NCBI RefSeq assembly: GCF_047495875.1
Contig: NC_092458.1
Coordinates: forward strand, 105,526,227 to 105,590,226
DNA length: 64,000 bases
Direction: 5' to 3'
Source: Pithys albifrons albifrons
Lineage: Eukaryota; Chordata; Aves; Passeriformes; Thamnophilidae
The notes under the pieces were generated by a model, which worked only from the letters and a program-made list of their open reading frames with translations, did not search any database and had not been told where the DNA came from. The stretch's first letter is position 1. Each line of letters opens with the position of its first letter. Shown piece by piece: positions 13,560 through 24,366 of the stretch. The position numbers were made by a program, and so were the translations under genes.

Positions 13560-16500
13560 AGTGTACATAAGAATTCTTCCCAGTATCAAATCCTCATTCT
13601 GCTCTGCAGAGTGGACTCCTCCTGTGCTTATTCTCCTCAGAGTTTTTGCTGTAGGATGTAGTTTCCCCATCCATTCACAGCCTCCTCTACCTACACTAAC
13701 TTTTCACCACCATAACACAATCCTGTGCTGTTCTCAGTGCCACTTCTCTGAGACTCAGGGTGGTATTTGGTGCTCATCTGACCTTTCCCAGACAGCTTTG
13801 GCTGGTCTATTACTGAGACGTCCAACTGGGTTTCTACTCAGCTGTTTGCTGGCAGTGCTGGGCAGCAAGAGCTGATACTGTTACCCTTTATTACAGAACC
13901 AATTAGCTCTTCTATAAAATCAATATGAATATGGATCTTGATTAAGAGGCCAGGCAATGAAGATAGGATGGAATATCAGCGGTATTTATTAATACATTCC
14001 ATATACTTTGGGTTCCAATATTATTCTTAAATGTATATCTTCTTCTGAGTGATCTCTTTGATTCATCATAGTAGGTATTAACTCAGATTTTATCCATCCT
14101 TCATAAAGTTCTTGCAAAAACTGTAAAATAACTAAAGAGGAACACTAATGCAATTACACTTTCATTTAATCCTGTTACCAACATGGAGATGCTAAATTCT
14201 GAAAAGCAGCTTTCAGCTGCACTCCATGGGATTTATCTCCAAATGTGCAGGCGATACAATTAGGTGAGTACTATTCAACTCATTCACTGTGCCATTTAAC
14301 TTCCAGAAAGTCCTTTTTCTTCAAGCACAGCCCTCTGCGTAGCTGTCACAGCACTATGTTAGAGAGCTGTTCAGTCTCCAGCTTCACTTATTTTATATGG
14401 GTTTGTTGGCAATCAGATTTAACTGTACATGCATAAGCTCCAAATCCCTTGGCATGGTCATCCTGTCACTGTTTCCTCCCTCTTTCAGCCAGCAAGGATT
14501 GGAAACACCAGAAAAAAAGGAAAATTTCACATAGCACTGCAGCCATCTGCCCATTTGAGTTAGCACTGACAGGCTCCTCAGAGAGCAAACCTCACCTGCC
14601 GGAAGATTAGGATGGAAAATATAAAGGTGACAGCAGAGAGTTACTTTCCTCCTTTGCTCCACAAAGTCATATTTCCAGAAATAACTTGCCTTGATTTACT
14701 GAAATAGAATGATAGAACATTTTGCATATTGTAAGTAAAATGCCAATAACCTCACCAACTGATAAAACCCACATGAACAGAGACTTTACATTTATTTAGG
14801 CAACGTACAACTTTACACTTTAAAAAAAAAAAAAAGAGAGAAAAACACAAACAGAATAAAAATTAAATTCTACAGGCTGTATTAAACTGCAGCATAAAAG
14901 ATTAATTATGTATTTCTCCTATTTCCCAGTTCTCTGAGAACTATGGCAGTAGAAAATTGAATACATCTTTATGTTTTGTTCAATAAATGGAATAGCTGCC
15001 ACTACTTAAGACTTTAATACTCTCATAAAACTTCCAGTCAATTGTAATATGACTTTCTCAATGAAAATCATTCCCTAAAACTCAGAAACCAACCAGAAAA
15101 AAAAAAAAAAAACACCCTGCAGGCATTCATATATTTAAATATAGTTATTTTCCCTATTTTACAGAAATCATTTATCTTCATAATTCATTATCACTCCAAG
15201 AATTTAGACAGATTTTGAAAACTTAAATCAAGTGGCTGAATATGTAAATACAAAGTCATTAAGAACTTGTTACAAATCTTGCCAGATTTGCATATGCAAA
15301 ATTAGATCCTAAGCATTTTGCTGAGTTCAAAGCAATGAAACTGGAGACTAGAAGAGGTTTTGGCTCATTAATGATTGTAGTACTCTCCTGGATTAGACTG
15401 AACAGCTGTCTGGGAGTCCCAGTTCTTTATGCAGGGAGGTCTTGTATTTCAGATATGATGATTCACATCAGTGGTAGGCATTTGCCACTGTGGAGGACTT
15501 CCCACAGTACACTCAAGGCACACAGAATCCATAAATGGCTCCTTTATCTTGATGGTTCATGCATATTTCCAAATATGTGATCTGGAGCTGTTTGATACAA
15601 GCAGTCTTCCATTTTCAGTGAAGAAGGGTGTGTTAGAAAAACTGCTGGTTTGGAGAACCCACAAGGCACTTTACTCACTGAAAGACTCTATTGAGCGAAG
15701 CATGTGGCACAGGAGGAACAGACCTCATGTGCATCTGACTAAATTACAAGCTTTTATTATAAGACTTCATATAAAAATGTGTTTGTACTATAGAACATGG
15801 ATTACTTAAACTCTTTTGTATCCCTTAAGAAGCAATAGGAAAATAATATAATTTTTTATTCAATTTGGATTAGAGGTACATGAAGCGGGGTACTCTGTGA
15901 GATTTCCAGAGAGCTCAGTTAGATCATTTTACTGAGGGGAAGAGGATAACTTCAATAGACCCTAGAACAGGGGTTGTCCTATGTGTTTGTAGAGTCTCTT
16001 GTCCACATAGTTGAGATGTGTCAACCCTATAAGCAGACTTAAGCACAAGCCTAATAAAGATGTGAAGTGATAGCAATAACGTCTGGGATGGTGTGTGAAT
16101 GTATAGAAAGTAACTGTTAGAAACACACAGGTAGGCAGCCAACTGCTGTGAGATCTGCCACTGGCATATTAATGGCAACTGCCCTGGAGACAGTAAGGAA
16201 GGTATCGGAAGGAATATTCCCTCACTTCATCACTTACTGTGACTGCACCACCTGCTGTGGCCAAGAAAAGACGAAGGACCTGACATGTATTTTTTCCTCC
16301 ACACTCAGTATACACAAAAATTAGCTGTTAGTCTTATCCTCATGAGCCTTCCTTTCACTGAGCTGACCTTCCAAACTTCTGCATGCATGAGATCAATCAC
16401 TTTGATTTTGGAACACACTTCTCCACCCATTCATTCTCCCTGGAGGAACAGTACAGAATAATTGGAGAGAATTAATCCAAAGAAGCCAAACAGATGTTGA

Positions 16501-19500
16501 GGAAAGATTTCCTCCCACTCAGTCAACTTCTGACTGAAACTTATCTTGTCCCTATCACAGATCATCCTTTCCATTTGTCAGGCATGTTAATTTACTATTT
16601 AAGTATGCACATTTAGATGGTACTGAGACTTTTCCCCAACATTCTAGTGAGAGGTTTAGAAACACACTCTAACAGTCTTGGTGCACGCAGAGGAAATCTG
16701 AAATTGTGACAAACATACTGCAACTAAAACTTAATTTTACCAATGGACTACATTTTAGTTTCAGTCTTTAATGATCATTGACATGATAGTACTAGTATCC
16801 TTGAAGGTAAATTTTTTTTCAGGTTTGCCTATTTTTATGTAGGTCATGTTTCAGTTGTGCAGAGATTTTGTAATAAAAGGAATATTTGTCAGAAATAACA
16901 AATTGCATTAGGTGTAGCTGTTTCATGGGCAGCTTATCCAAGAAAGACACTTTGTCAGTGTTGATTTTGTTATAGTTTGAGCATGAGAATAAAATTCAAA
17001 GTTCCATGTTCTAAAGTTCCCATAGTACAATGAATTTCAGCAGATCCAGCCTTTCCTCTTGTACAGGGAAGACAGGAGAGGGAAAAGGGAGCAAAAGAGG
17101 TAAGAATTATGCTAGGGGAAAATATCTGTCTTATCTGTTTATCTCCTGGCTATGGAGGGTCAGTAAATGATAAAGCAGGAACACAGACCACATGGGACCA
17201 ACAGAAAGAAAGCAGTGAAACATTTCTTTGGAAGGGTTAGAAAAATCCTCCAGATGGAAGCTACGGATTTGCAGTTTTATAGTGTTCATAAAGCAGTAGT
17301 TATGCAGAGAAAATGACCAGCTTCATGGATCTGCTTGGGAAAAGCAGCAGTCTAGAGGCAGGCAGCACCTCAGAGCCCTGCTTCTGTGCCAACAAAGCAA
17401 AACAACACAGAGGCAGAGTGCCAGTCCACACGTGTTCAGAGGTGATGGATAGGCTCATTAGATTTTAGCTTTGTTGCTGAGAAGTCAGTGTTGTGCTGTT
17501 TTGTGATGTGACACTGGTCCACAAGGATCTGTGCTGTGTCACTGAGCTAATTTGATATTGACTATCTAACGTTTGCCTGATCTTGCTTAAAAGTCAGCAC
17601 TTTCTGGTACCAGACACCCTCTAGCAGTTTAAAATGTTGGGGCTAGGAGAAATAAACCCCCTTCACTCCCATGTCCAGAAATCCTTCTACTGCCAAAAGT
17701 CCATTAATAATTGTATTTAGGCAGTTTCATAGCACAGAGTGAGCAGAAAAGGTCATTTGCAGTGAAAAGCTTCTTTTCCTCTATAAAACCAGTTTTAGTA
17801 CCAAAAATTGAACAATAGCTATCTAATCTTGCTAAGGGTAGAAATGCACTTTAAAAAATGACAATTTTAAAATAACTTTCTTTCATATGTCATGGCAATA
17901 CAAGGGATTCTGCCATCTTCACCACTATGAATATAGACATATAAATTAATTAAACTTTCTTTCTGAGGTAGATAGAAAGTTAAATAGCTGAGAGAAGATC
18001 ACTAGCAGATTAATTTCTCATTTAATTTGTTACGCTGTTGCAAAATTTAAATCTCCAGTTGAAATACAGCAAATCTTGAGGATTTTCAAAGAATTTCATT
18101 TTCACTTCTTTTAAATTCATAAATAAAAATTGAAGGGAGCTTTCATTAGCTCTTTTGCATAGATCAAATCTGGGTCATGCTTGCTACAGTATTGTAGTGC
18201 AAATACAAAATTTGGAAGAGTTATAAACAACTGCTTCATTTTGGATGACTTACAAATTTATTCCCCAAAATATTTTTAGCTGAGAGGAGCATGAGCAATT
18301 TCACATCAAAGGTAAGTGCATAGGACCCACACAGTCCACTCCTATTCTCTTATTCAACACACAAAACCTCTGTATTATAGTAATAATAAAAATCTGGCCA
18401 ACATTTCTTCCTTCATGACTTAATCCACAGTAGGTGCAGGGTAGTACTCATGGCCTTCAACTGAGAAACACCAGTCAGAGAATCACTTCATAAACATTTC
18501 CCTTGTGATTATAAGTATGGAGTATTGCAGAGCGCCTGTGAAGGTACTGGAGATCCTGAAGCACTGTGGTAGTCTCAGCAAAGGTAGCCAGATCAGAAGT
18601 ACTGAACTTCTTTTCTTTTTCACTTCAGATAACTTATTCAGAGTCAACTCAGGTTGCATTGAGCCAACTAAATCATGCCATGTGGATGTATCTATTCCTT
18701 CTTAACTGCCCCATTTCTTCCAAAAATTACAGATAGCAGGTCTCCAATTACCACAGGCAAAATCAGAACTCATATAATTAAGTCATTCATTAAAAATTAC
18801 ACACATATATTCATGTGCTGTCTGTCCCAGACTTGCCAAAATATCAAGGCATAAACTCAAAATTATATACTGGGGTTTTTTCCTTAGATAATCTACTTTT
18901 TTTTTCATTTTCATGTTATCTAACACCTGTTCATGGTCTACTGTAATTTTGCTATAAGTTACTAATATATTTAAAATTAGGTTAAGTCATATGTGTAAAT
19001 AACATTTGCTTTCAAATCCCATAGAGTCATATAAAGACCTGAAGACCAGAGAATATACAGAGTTAGAAAGCATCTACACCATTAATTTACTTAACTTTAA
19101 AATTGCTTTACCTAACGTATTCCAACATGATGGGGCGGGGGAAGGGGGGGGGGAGGGTTTGCGAAGTTCATGCCTGTGACCTGATGTGCTTAATAGAGCA
19201 ATAAAAAATTGAGTTGGTACAACTAGAGGTCAGTGAACTGAAGTCTGGGGGAAAAAACTGAGGTGTACATTGAAGAATTGTAGGAAATACATAAAACACT
19301 TGTATAAATTTAGCCTCAGAAATGGATCATGTTTTAGCTTTCAGAGCAGCATGTAGATTCAGCAGCAACATGGAACTCAGTGCACATTGCATAAGTCCAG
19401 TATGAAGGAAAAATTCTCCAGTGGAACTTCTCCAAGCTCCGTGTTTCAAAACGTTACTGGCACTCAAAACTTAAGTTTCAGGGTGTCAGCCTGGGGAGGA

Positions 19501-21333
19501 AGAGCCTGTCCACATTTGGGACTGGTACCACCCAGGCTACTCCTTCAAGCATGCAGTTCCTCATATAGCACCTGGCCATCTGCTGCAGGCCAAGGAGAAG
19601 TGAAAGAGCAATTTCTGGAGTGCAGTAATATTTTATGTACTTCATTAATGACCTTGGATTCCTATCCAGTTCCTTAAGAAAGAGTTTGGTTTGTTTTGTT
19701 GAGTTTTTTTTCCTGGTGTTTGTCACTTTTACCCATTGCCGGTGATGTTGCCACTCCCTTTGAACAGCAGTTTCTGACACTTGCACAAATCATGGGCACT
19801 GTTGATCCACTGTTGAGGCAGGTGAGCAAGAGAGAAAGCATGGATGGAGGATTAGTTCAACTTATCCATCCTCCAGTGCACTCATCAAAACAGTGCAGAT
19901 GGCACATGGTGAAACCAACCTTCTGCTACCACTGAAAGTGAACATTTCCACTCAAGGACTGGTTCCTCTCCTAGGGCACCCCAGTGTGTTTTGCAGAGCT
20001 ACATACTATCCATGCAAAACATTTATGTTGCTTCAGCCTGGCTCTATATGTAGCAGGGTAACAGGACTGCTGGAAACATTCAGGCCAATCTGTAAAGCAT
20101 CAATCTTGCCAGGAAATCTGGATTTCTTTCTTTGCCAGAGCTATGAAATTAGTAGGAAAGCCAAAGACTGTGGCTTTTTCGGCTGAAGAGAAACATTTAA
20201 TCAGTGTGTCATGATATCCTATTCTAAGAATTATTTTAATTGGCTCAGATAGGAACAGAGTCATATAGGTCAAAAATTAACTGAAGGTCTATACACAAAA
20301 AAGTGTGTATGAGAAGTCATTGTACTGAATGCAAAGTAGAGAGCAAACAGGTTTTCCTCCTTGTAGAACTCCAGGGTTCAACTCCAGAGCCATTATTATA
20401 CCACTCATTCATGAACTTCAGGAAAGGTACTATATTAAGGGCTATGGCACCCTAAAGGCAGCAAGAAGGAACTAACTCACAAAAGCCCAGAACAAGATGT
20501 CTAAATCCTCCAGCTCTCACTGGCTTCACTTTGAGTACAGGCTTAATGAAATTCCATTGCTAAGACTTTTTTCCATCTCTCAGTCTTCAGAGTCTCGTGG
20601 TCCTTTATGTGCTGCACATTAGAGGGGAGCAAAAGGGTGTCCTCACAGACTCCTTCATCAGAAAAATGGGGAGTTGAGGTGAAAGCTAAAGCCAAATGGT
20701 TTTCCCTCCTCTTCAAATCTGGCCATTCCCATAGAACTGTAGACTGTGACAGGCGCAGAGAAACATGGCCAGCTGGAGGGGAGCAAAACTAGCAAGTGAG
20801 GTGGCATTTTCTCATGTAGAAAATATATTGGAACACAATGTTGGTTTTCAGAGCCAGAGAAATGCCACCACAGGAGGAGGATGGCTAAAGAGCAACTAAA
20901 AAAAAGCACAGTGAGACACAGGTGGTCAGAGTTGTCATTTTAAATTAAAGACTCATTGCAGTGGGAACAACAAGGGTGTTGGGAGTCCAAACTTTAAGTC
21001 TCTTCAGGTGAGGTTTGCTGTAAAACAACTGGCAAATTCAAAAGCTTTGTGTAAGATGAGCACCCAGCATTTATTTTCTTCTCCAGCCCGTTTCACAGGG
21101 GTGTGGAGGGAATGGTCTTGAGCCTGCTGTGAATACCATCCCAGTGGTCAGACTACTTAGGGTTGGATGGGGAGCTGCTCCATGCAGTCTGAATCTCTGG
21201 GGATGTTAGGAACACTAAACTGTTTGCTGACAAAGTGGACAAGCAGTCGAAAAGAAGTCAAACATTTGTCATTTTTGGATAACATGCTTGTGCAAGCCTG
21301 ATGACCACTATACCTGTTGAAAATTTCTCTGTG
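13560..21333. other. unique non-coding DNA
   Basis: No gene or repeat family recognised over nearly 8 kb. Poly-A runs occur near 14821 and 15100, and a G-rich tract at 19132. The 155-codon frame that crosses the (AC)n repeat has no coding features. Confidence 0.5.
19132..19157 (+). other. G-rich tract, potential G-quadruplex
   Basis: Runs of 4, 5, 10 and 3 G separated by one or two other bases satisfy the usual G4 pattern on the plus strand, in otherwise AT-rich DNA. No CpG island or gene start is visible nearby. Confidence 0.6.
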
Positions 21334-21580
21334 TGTCATGATTTAACCCCAGCCAGCAACTGAGGATCACACAGCCACTTGCTCCCTTCTGGGTGTTGGG
21401 ATGGATGCAGGAATTAGAAGTAAAAGCTGGAAAACTCATTAGTTCAGATAAAGACAGATTAATAGGGAAAGCAAAAGCCACACACACAAGCAAAACAAAA
21501 CAGGGAATTCATTCACACTTCTCATGGACAGGTGGGTGTTCAGCCAGCTCCAGGAGAGCAGGGCTCCATCACAAGTAATC

Positions 21581-21586
21581 CCCTTC
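21581..21586. repeat. target-site duplication, left copy of LTR 21587-22336
   Basis: CCCTTC, repeated exactly at 22337-22342. Six bases is the length produced by betaretroviral and ERVK integrases. Confidence 0.8.
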
Positions 21587-21751
21587 TGTCGGAGGAGACC
21601 CAGGGTTTATACAGTGCAAAAATACTACAAGAGATGGATAGACGAGGACGCTGAAGTCCAGGAACCTGACTCCCCGAATATGGAAGCTCTGCGAGAGATT
21701 TATAAGGACTCTAATAAGTTCTCACCCTATATTGATGTTTCCCCAGTTTAA
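21587..21751 (+). pseudogene. U3 open frame, probable tail of a retroviral terminal gene
   Basis: The frame is open from the first LTR base to TAA at 21749-21751 (54 codons). It is rich in charged residues, with short blocks such as KYYKRWIDEDAEV and REIYKDSNKFSPY, so it looks coding rather than random. In some betaretroviruses the env reading frame runs past the polypurine tract into U3 of the 3' LTR, and MMTV encodes an accessory protein in U3. The position fits either, but I do not recognise the protein. In this solo LTR the upstream part is missing, so it cannot be expressed as the original protein. Confidence 0.45.
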
Positions 21752-21968
21752 ATGTTATACACCCCAATATGTCTACCCTAGTCACTTTCCCTTAGTCGTT
21801 CCTTATCCAAGATTCCTCTTCCCACAAAACCCTCCGGGTCGCAGCCCCCTGTCCTGGCGCGACCTGGCCATGGGGGCGGTTGCCAGCGGGGCTGCCCACG
21901 AGGCGTCGCTGGAGCCTGGGCGGGGGCTGTCCCTGCCTCGGAGTGCCGGAAGCCCTACGGTAGAATTT

Positions 21969-22140
21969 CCCCGCCCACCTCATTCTCCTATTGGTCCTTT
22001 TGCCGCTCCTCCCCTCCCTCCTTCCCTTTGTTTGCATGCACCCAATGAAGTGTGTTACTCCGCCCCGTCTCCGCCCCTCTTCCCCGCCTACATCCGGGGA
22101 ATTCCCATGCTCTCCTCAAAAGCTAGCGCGCGGCAATAAA
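21969..22140 (+). promoter_or_regulatory. LTR promoter and polyadenylation region
   Basis: CCCCGCCC at 21969-21976, ATTGG (inverted CCAAT) at 21990-21994, further CCGCCCC-type GC boxes at 22058-22089, and AATAAA at 22135-22140 shortly before the presumed R/U5. It is an intact-looking Sp1/NF-Y type promoter in a gene-poor region. Activity cannot be judged from sequence. Confidence 0.55.
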
Positions 22141-22336
22141 CTTGGCTTTTCCTCGTGGACTCCTGGCAAGTGCAGACTTGTTCCGTTCGGGGCGGTCGCC
22201 AGGCTGGGAGCGGGAGGAGCCGACCTCGCTTCTAAGGGGCCTGATCCCAGGGAGCCCTGCTTGCCGCTTTCCTAGCCTTGCTCCTGGAAGCAGAAACCTC
22301 TCCACCATATCGGTGGGTATTTACAATCCGCTGATA

Positions 22337-22342
22337 CCCTTC
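22337..22342. repeat. target-site duplication, right copy of LTR 21587-22336
   Basis: CCCTTC, identical to 21581-21586. Confidence 0.8.
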
Positions 22343-22473
22343 CTTCTTCTTCCCCCAGCTTCATATGCTGGGCATGACACCATAAAGTATGGAACATCCC
22401 TTTGGTTATTTTGGGGTCAGCTGTCCCAGCTGTGCCTGCCCCCAAATCCTTGTGCACCCTCAGCCTCCTCAAT

Positions 22474-22486
22474 GGTGAGATGGTAT
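22474..22486. repeat. 13-bp target-site duplication, left copy of SINE
   Basis: GGTGAGATGGTAT, identical to 22835-22847. Removing the insert and one copy restores continuous sequence of the older LTR (CTCCTCAATGGTGAGATGG, then TATGAGAGGC), which confirms the insertion boundaries. Confidence 0.9.
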
Positions 22487-22675
22487 TGTATGGCCAAACT
22501 TTGTGAATGAAGATTTGGGAATGGCTCTCCCCATGTGGGTGAGCCCTTCAAGCCTGTGCAGTAGATTTTTTAGGTGAGGCACAGCGTGTGCAGAACCGGC
22601 CCCACTGTTTAAGTCCTAAGGTCCATTTGTCATGGCCAAGTGAGTTTGGACAGTGACAGTGAAGTCCTTGGGACT

Positions 22676-22744
22676 GTCTACAGCAGCTGGTAGACCCTAC
22701 TTAGCATCCAAGATCTGATGGGATCAGATGGCAGGGAGGCATTG
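22676..22744 (-). pseudogene. 5S rRNA-like segment of the SINE
   Basis: Minus-strand sequence compared with vertebrate 5S rRNA from memory. CAATGCCTCCCTG matches 10 of 13 bases near 5S position 10. A 35-base block ending GGATGCTAAGTAGGGTC matches about 28 of 35 bases over the 5S box A region (GGAAGCTAAGCAGGGTC). GCTGCTGTAGAC then resembles the 5S 3' end (GTGCTGTAGGC). The intermediate element and box C region between them is missing. The order tRNA then 5S is the reverse of AmnSINE1, which has 5S before tRNA. Confidence 0.75.
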
Positions 22745-22758
22745 AACTGCCCAGGGAC

Positions 22759-22831
22759 AGTCCCTACTGAGATTTGAACTCAGGTCCTTGCGATTCAGAG
22801 TCCGGAGTGCTCTCCATTCCACCACGGGACC
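22759..22831 (-). pseudogene. tRNA-Gln(CUG)-like head of the SINE
   Basis: On the minus strand the stretch begins GGTCCCGTGGTGGAATGG, close to the start and D-arm (A box) of tRNA-Gln. It continues with GGACTCTGAATC, an anticodon loop holding CTG. The T-arm CTGAGTTCAAATCTCAG forms a perfect 5-bp stem and carries the B box. The 3' AGGGACT can pair with the 5' GGTCCC. The anticodon stem is broken (CCGGA against TCGCA). The sequence runs directly into 5S-like sequence with no CCA or T-run terminator, so it is a SINE promoter head and not a working tRNA gene. Confidence 0.85.
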
Positions 22832-22834
22832 GCC

Positions 22835-22847
22835 GGTGAGATGGTAT
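22835..22847. repeat. 13-bp target-site duplication, right copy of SINE
   Basis: GGTGAGATGGTAT, identical to 22474-22486. The element's 5' end (minus strand, GGCGGTCCCG) abuts it directly. Confidence 0.9.
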
Positions 22848-23008
22848 GAGAGGCAGAAAAGGACTTGGCTCTGTGTGAGCCCTGCTCAGTGATCATGACA
22901 ACATCCTTGTGATATCAACACTGTTTTCAGCACAAATCCAAAATATAGCCCCACACCAGCTCCTATAAAGAAAATTAAGTCTATCTTGTCCAAAACCAGT
23001 ATAGTGTG

Positions 23009-24361
23009 TTTGTTAAAGGTCCAACACCCACCACAGATTTAAAATATTTTGAGCTAAACTAGTTTACTTGGTATCACATGTCTGGAGCTCTAGATCAGGT
23101 AATGGATGTCACTCTAAATCATTAAGCACACCAATTTTTTATTATCTCCAACCATCTAAAAATAGTTTAAGTACTTAGGAAGCTTGTTAGTGATGTTAGC
23201 ATAATCAAATTTAACATTTAGCTTTAGGTGACAATGTTACTGTGGCCTTTCATTTTCAGGTTTCTTTGACAATTTGAATACTTTCAGTTGCTTATTAGCC
23301 AGTCACTAAGGAAAACTCTAGTTTTCCACCTTTCTTGGAGTTATACCCCTTACTAAAGCCCACTAATATAGTAGTGAATGTTTTTCCCTGTGAAAAAGAT
23401 GACTGAGCATCCCTATATCATGAATACCATCACAACCTTTAGTTCCTTTGTATTTTGTGCTGCTGAAGGATTCTCTACTGTCAAATACAAATGCAATTAT
23501 GGTATTCTTCACATAAAAGATAAAATGTTTAATTTCAGACCATGTTAGTAATGTGCTCTCCTGAAATCAAGCCAGCATGGATGGGAAGCTGGGACCTAGC
23601 CTGTTCCTTCTCTTTTTTGCCATGGGTATGCTCATAATGTGCAGCTTTGCATGACCAAATAAGAGCTGTTTTACTATCTCTTTGCAGCAAAGGACATACT
23701 GGAAGGATGGCATACAGAACCCTTCTCCATTTGTGCATCCTGCCTGAACTAGCAACAATCTGGCCCTCAAGATTATAGTGGCAGTCATGGAGACTAATGT
23801 AGCGCCTAATGTGTCATCTGCCCTACAAATGGATATTATTCAAAGTGAAAAACAGCCTACCGTCAATTTTCACATATTTGGACAGGGAGGGAGGAGGGGA
23901 GAACCAAGTCTGTCTGTGAGCATTAAAACTAATGATGCCTGATGGGTTTTTATCTCAAAGTCTCTCTGCTGGGATTCTGTGATGCCTGTTGAAGGGTGAG
24001 CTCATGCTTGAGCCTTTTTCTCAGCAGGGTTACTGATTGTAGACAAGTAGCATCTCTTGCCTCTATTCAGCCACTTGTAGGATCTTAATAACTTAATATC
24101 TTCTCCTCTGAGATTTGATCAAAATTGGACAGGAGATTCTAAAGATATTTAAAAAGAAAGTAGCAATAAAAGCACATATGCCTGCATACATAGAGTAATC
24201 ACATAAATGTAATTTCCTTATTAAACCAGAATAAAAGCAGTCATCACTGTAAAAAACTGTGCATGTAAGATATATCTCATCTGCTTCTGCTTCAAATCTG
24301 GGACTTGTAGAAAGATTTTCCAATATGTTTAGGTATCTTCCTAATTCTATTTGATGTCAAT
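23009..24361. other. unique non-coding DNA
   Basis: No gene or repeat family recognised. Confidence 0.5.
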
Positions 24362-24366
24362 ATTTG
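24362..24366. repeat. target-site duplication, left copy of LTR 24367-25215
   Basis: ATTTG, same as 25216-25220. Confidence 0.65.

Larger units (their letters stand above)
21587..22336 (+). mobile_element. ERVK/betaretrovirus-like solo LTR, CpG-rich
   Basis: A 750-bp element starting TGTCGG and ending CCGCTGATA, inserted in the older LTR with a perfect 6-bp duplication (CCCTTC). The plus strand shows U3 GC boxes, an inverted CCAAT box (ATTGG, 21990-21994), a degenerate TATA-like stretch and AATAAA (22135-22140). A CpG-dense R/U5 follows. CpG remains abundant from about 21830 to 22260, although methylated CpG decays quickly in birds, which suggests a fairly recent insertion. The last two bases are TA rather than CA. 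Reading in from the first base is an open frame that stops at 21751. No internal proviral genes are attached. Confidence 0.82.
22487..22834 (-). mobile_element. composite tRNA-Gln/5S rRNA-derived SINE-like retroposon
   Basis: A 348-bp insertion within the old LTR, flanked by perfect 13-bp duplications, the mark of LINE-type retrotransposition. Read on the minus strand it has three parts. First comes a tRNA-Gln-like head (22831 to 22759) with pol III A and B boxes. After a 14-nt linker comes a segment similar to the 5' half of 5S rRNA plus a short match to the 5S 3' end (22744 to 22676). Last is a roughly 190-bp body and tail of unknown origin (22675 to 22487). There is no poly-A or obvious microsatellite tail. 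It differs from the tRNA-Ile-headed, CR1-tailed TguSINE1 of zebra finch as I know that family. The long duplication argues against CR1 as partner, and an RTE-type LINE is one possibility. I cannot name the family. Confidence 0.85.
21334..23003 (-). mobile_element. old avian solo LTR split by two later insertions
   Basis: The left end TGTCATGATTTAACCCCAGC and the right end CCAAAACCAGTATA match the ends of a widespread avian LTR family as I know it. The terminal CA has apparently mutated to TA. Flanks are CTGTG and GTGTG, a possible 5-bp duplication with one change. The LTR sequence is in three blocks: 21334-21586, 22343-22486 and 22848-23003, about 553 bp in total. On the minus strand the middle block carries the decayed promoter (CCAAA, GTGTCATG in place of a CRE, CATATGAA in place of TATA), so the element reads minus. 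It hosts the ERVK-like LTR and the tRNA/5S SINE and is therefore the oldest of the three. Confidence 0.82.

Noticed and set aside
13408..13875. 155-codon open frame
   Set aside because: It translates through the (AC)n microsatellite into a THTHTHT run and has no domain or coding signature.
19387..19786. 96- and 102-codon frames on opposite strands
   Set aside because: They overlap each other and share no known motif. The surroundings have no splice or promoter signals I can support.
21732..22139. 135-codon proline-rich frame
   Set aside because: It runs through the CpG-rich U3 promoter of the ERVK-like LTR and is a by-product of GC-rich sequence.
22759..22831. Functional tRNA-Gln gene
   Set aside because: The anticodon stem is broken, there is no T-run terminator, the sequence continues directly into 5S-like sequence, and 13-bp duplications flank the larger unit. 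It is a SINE head.
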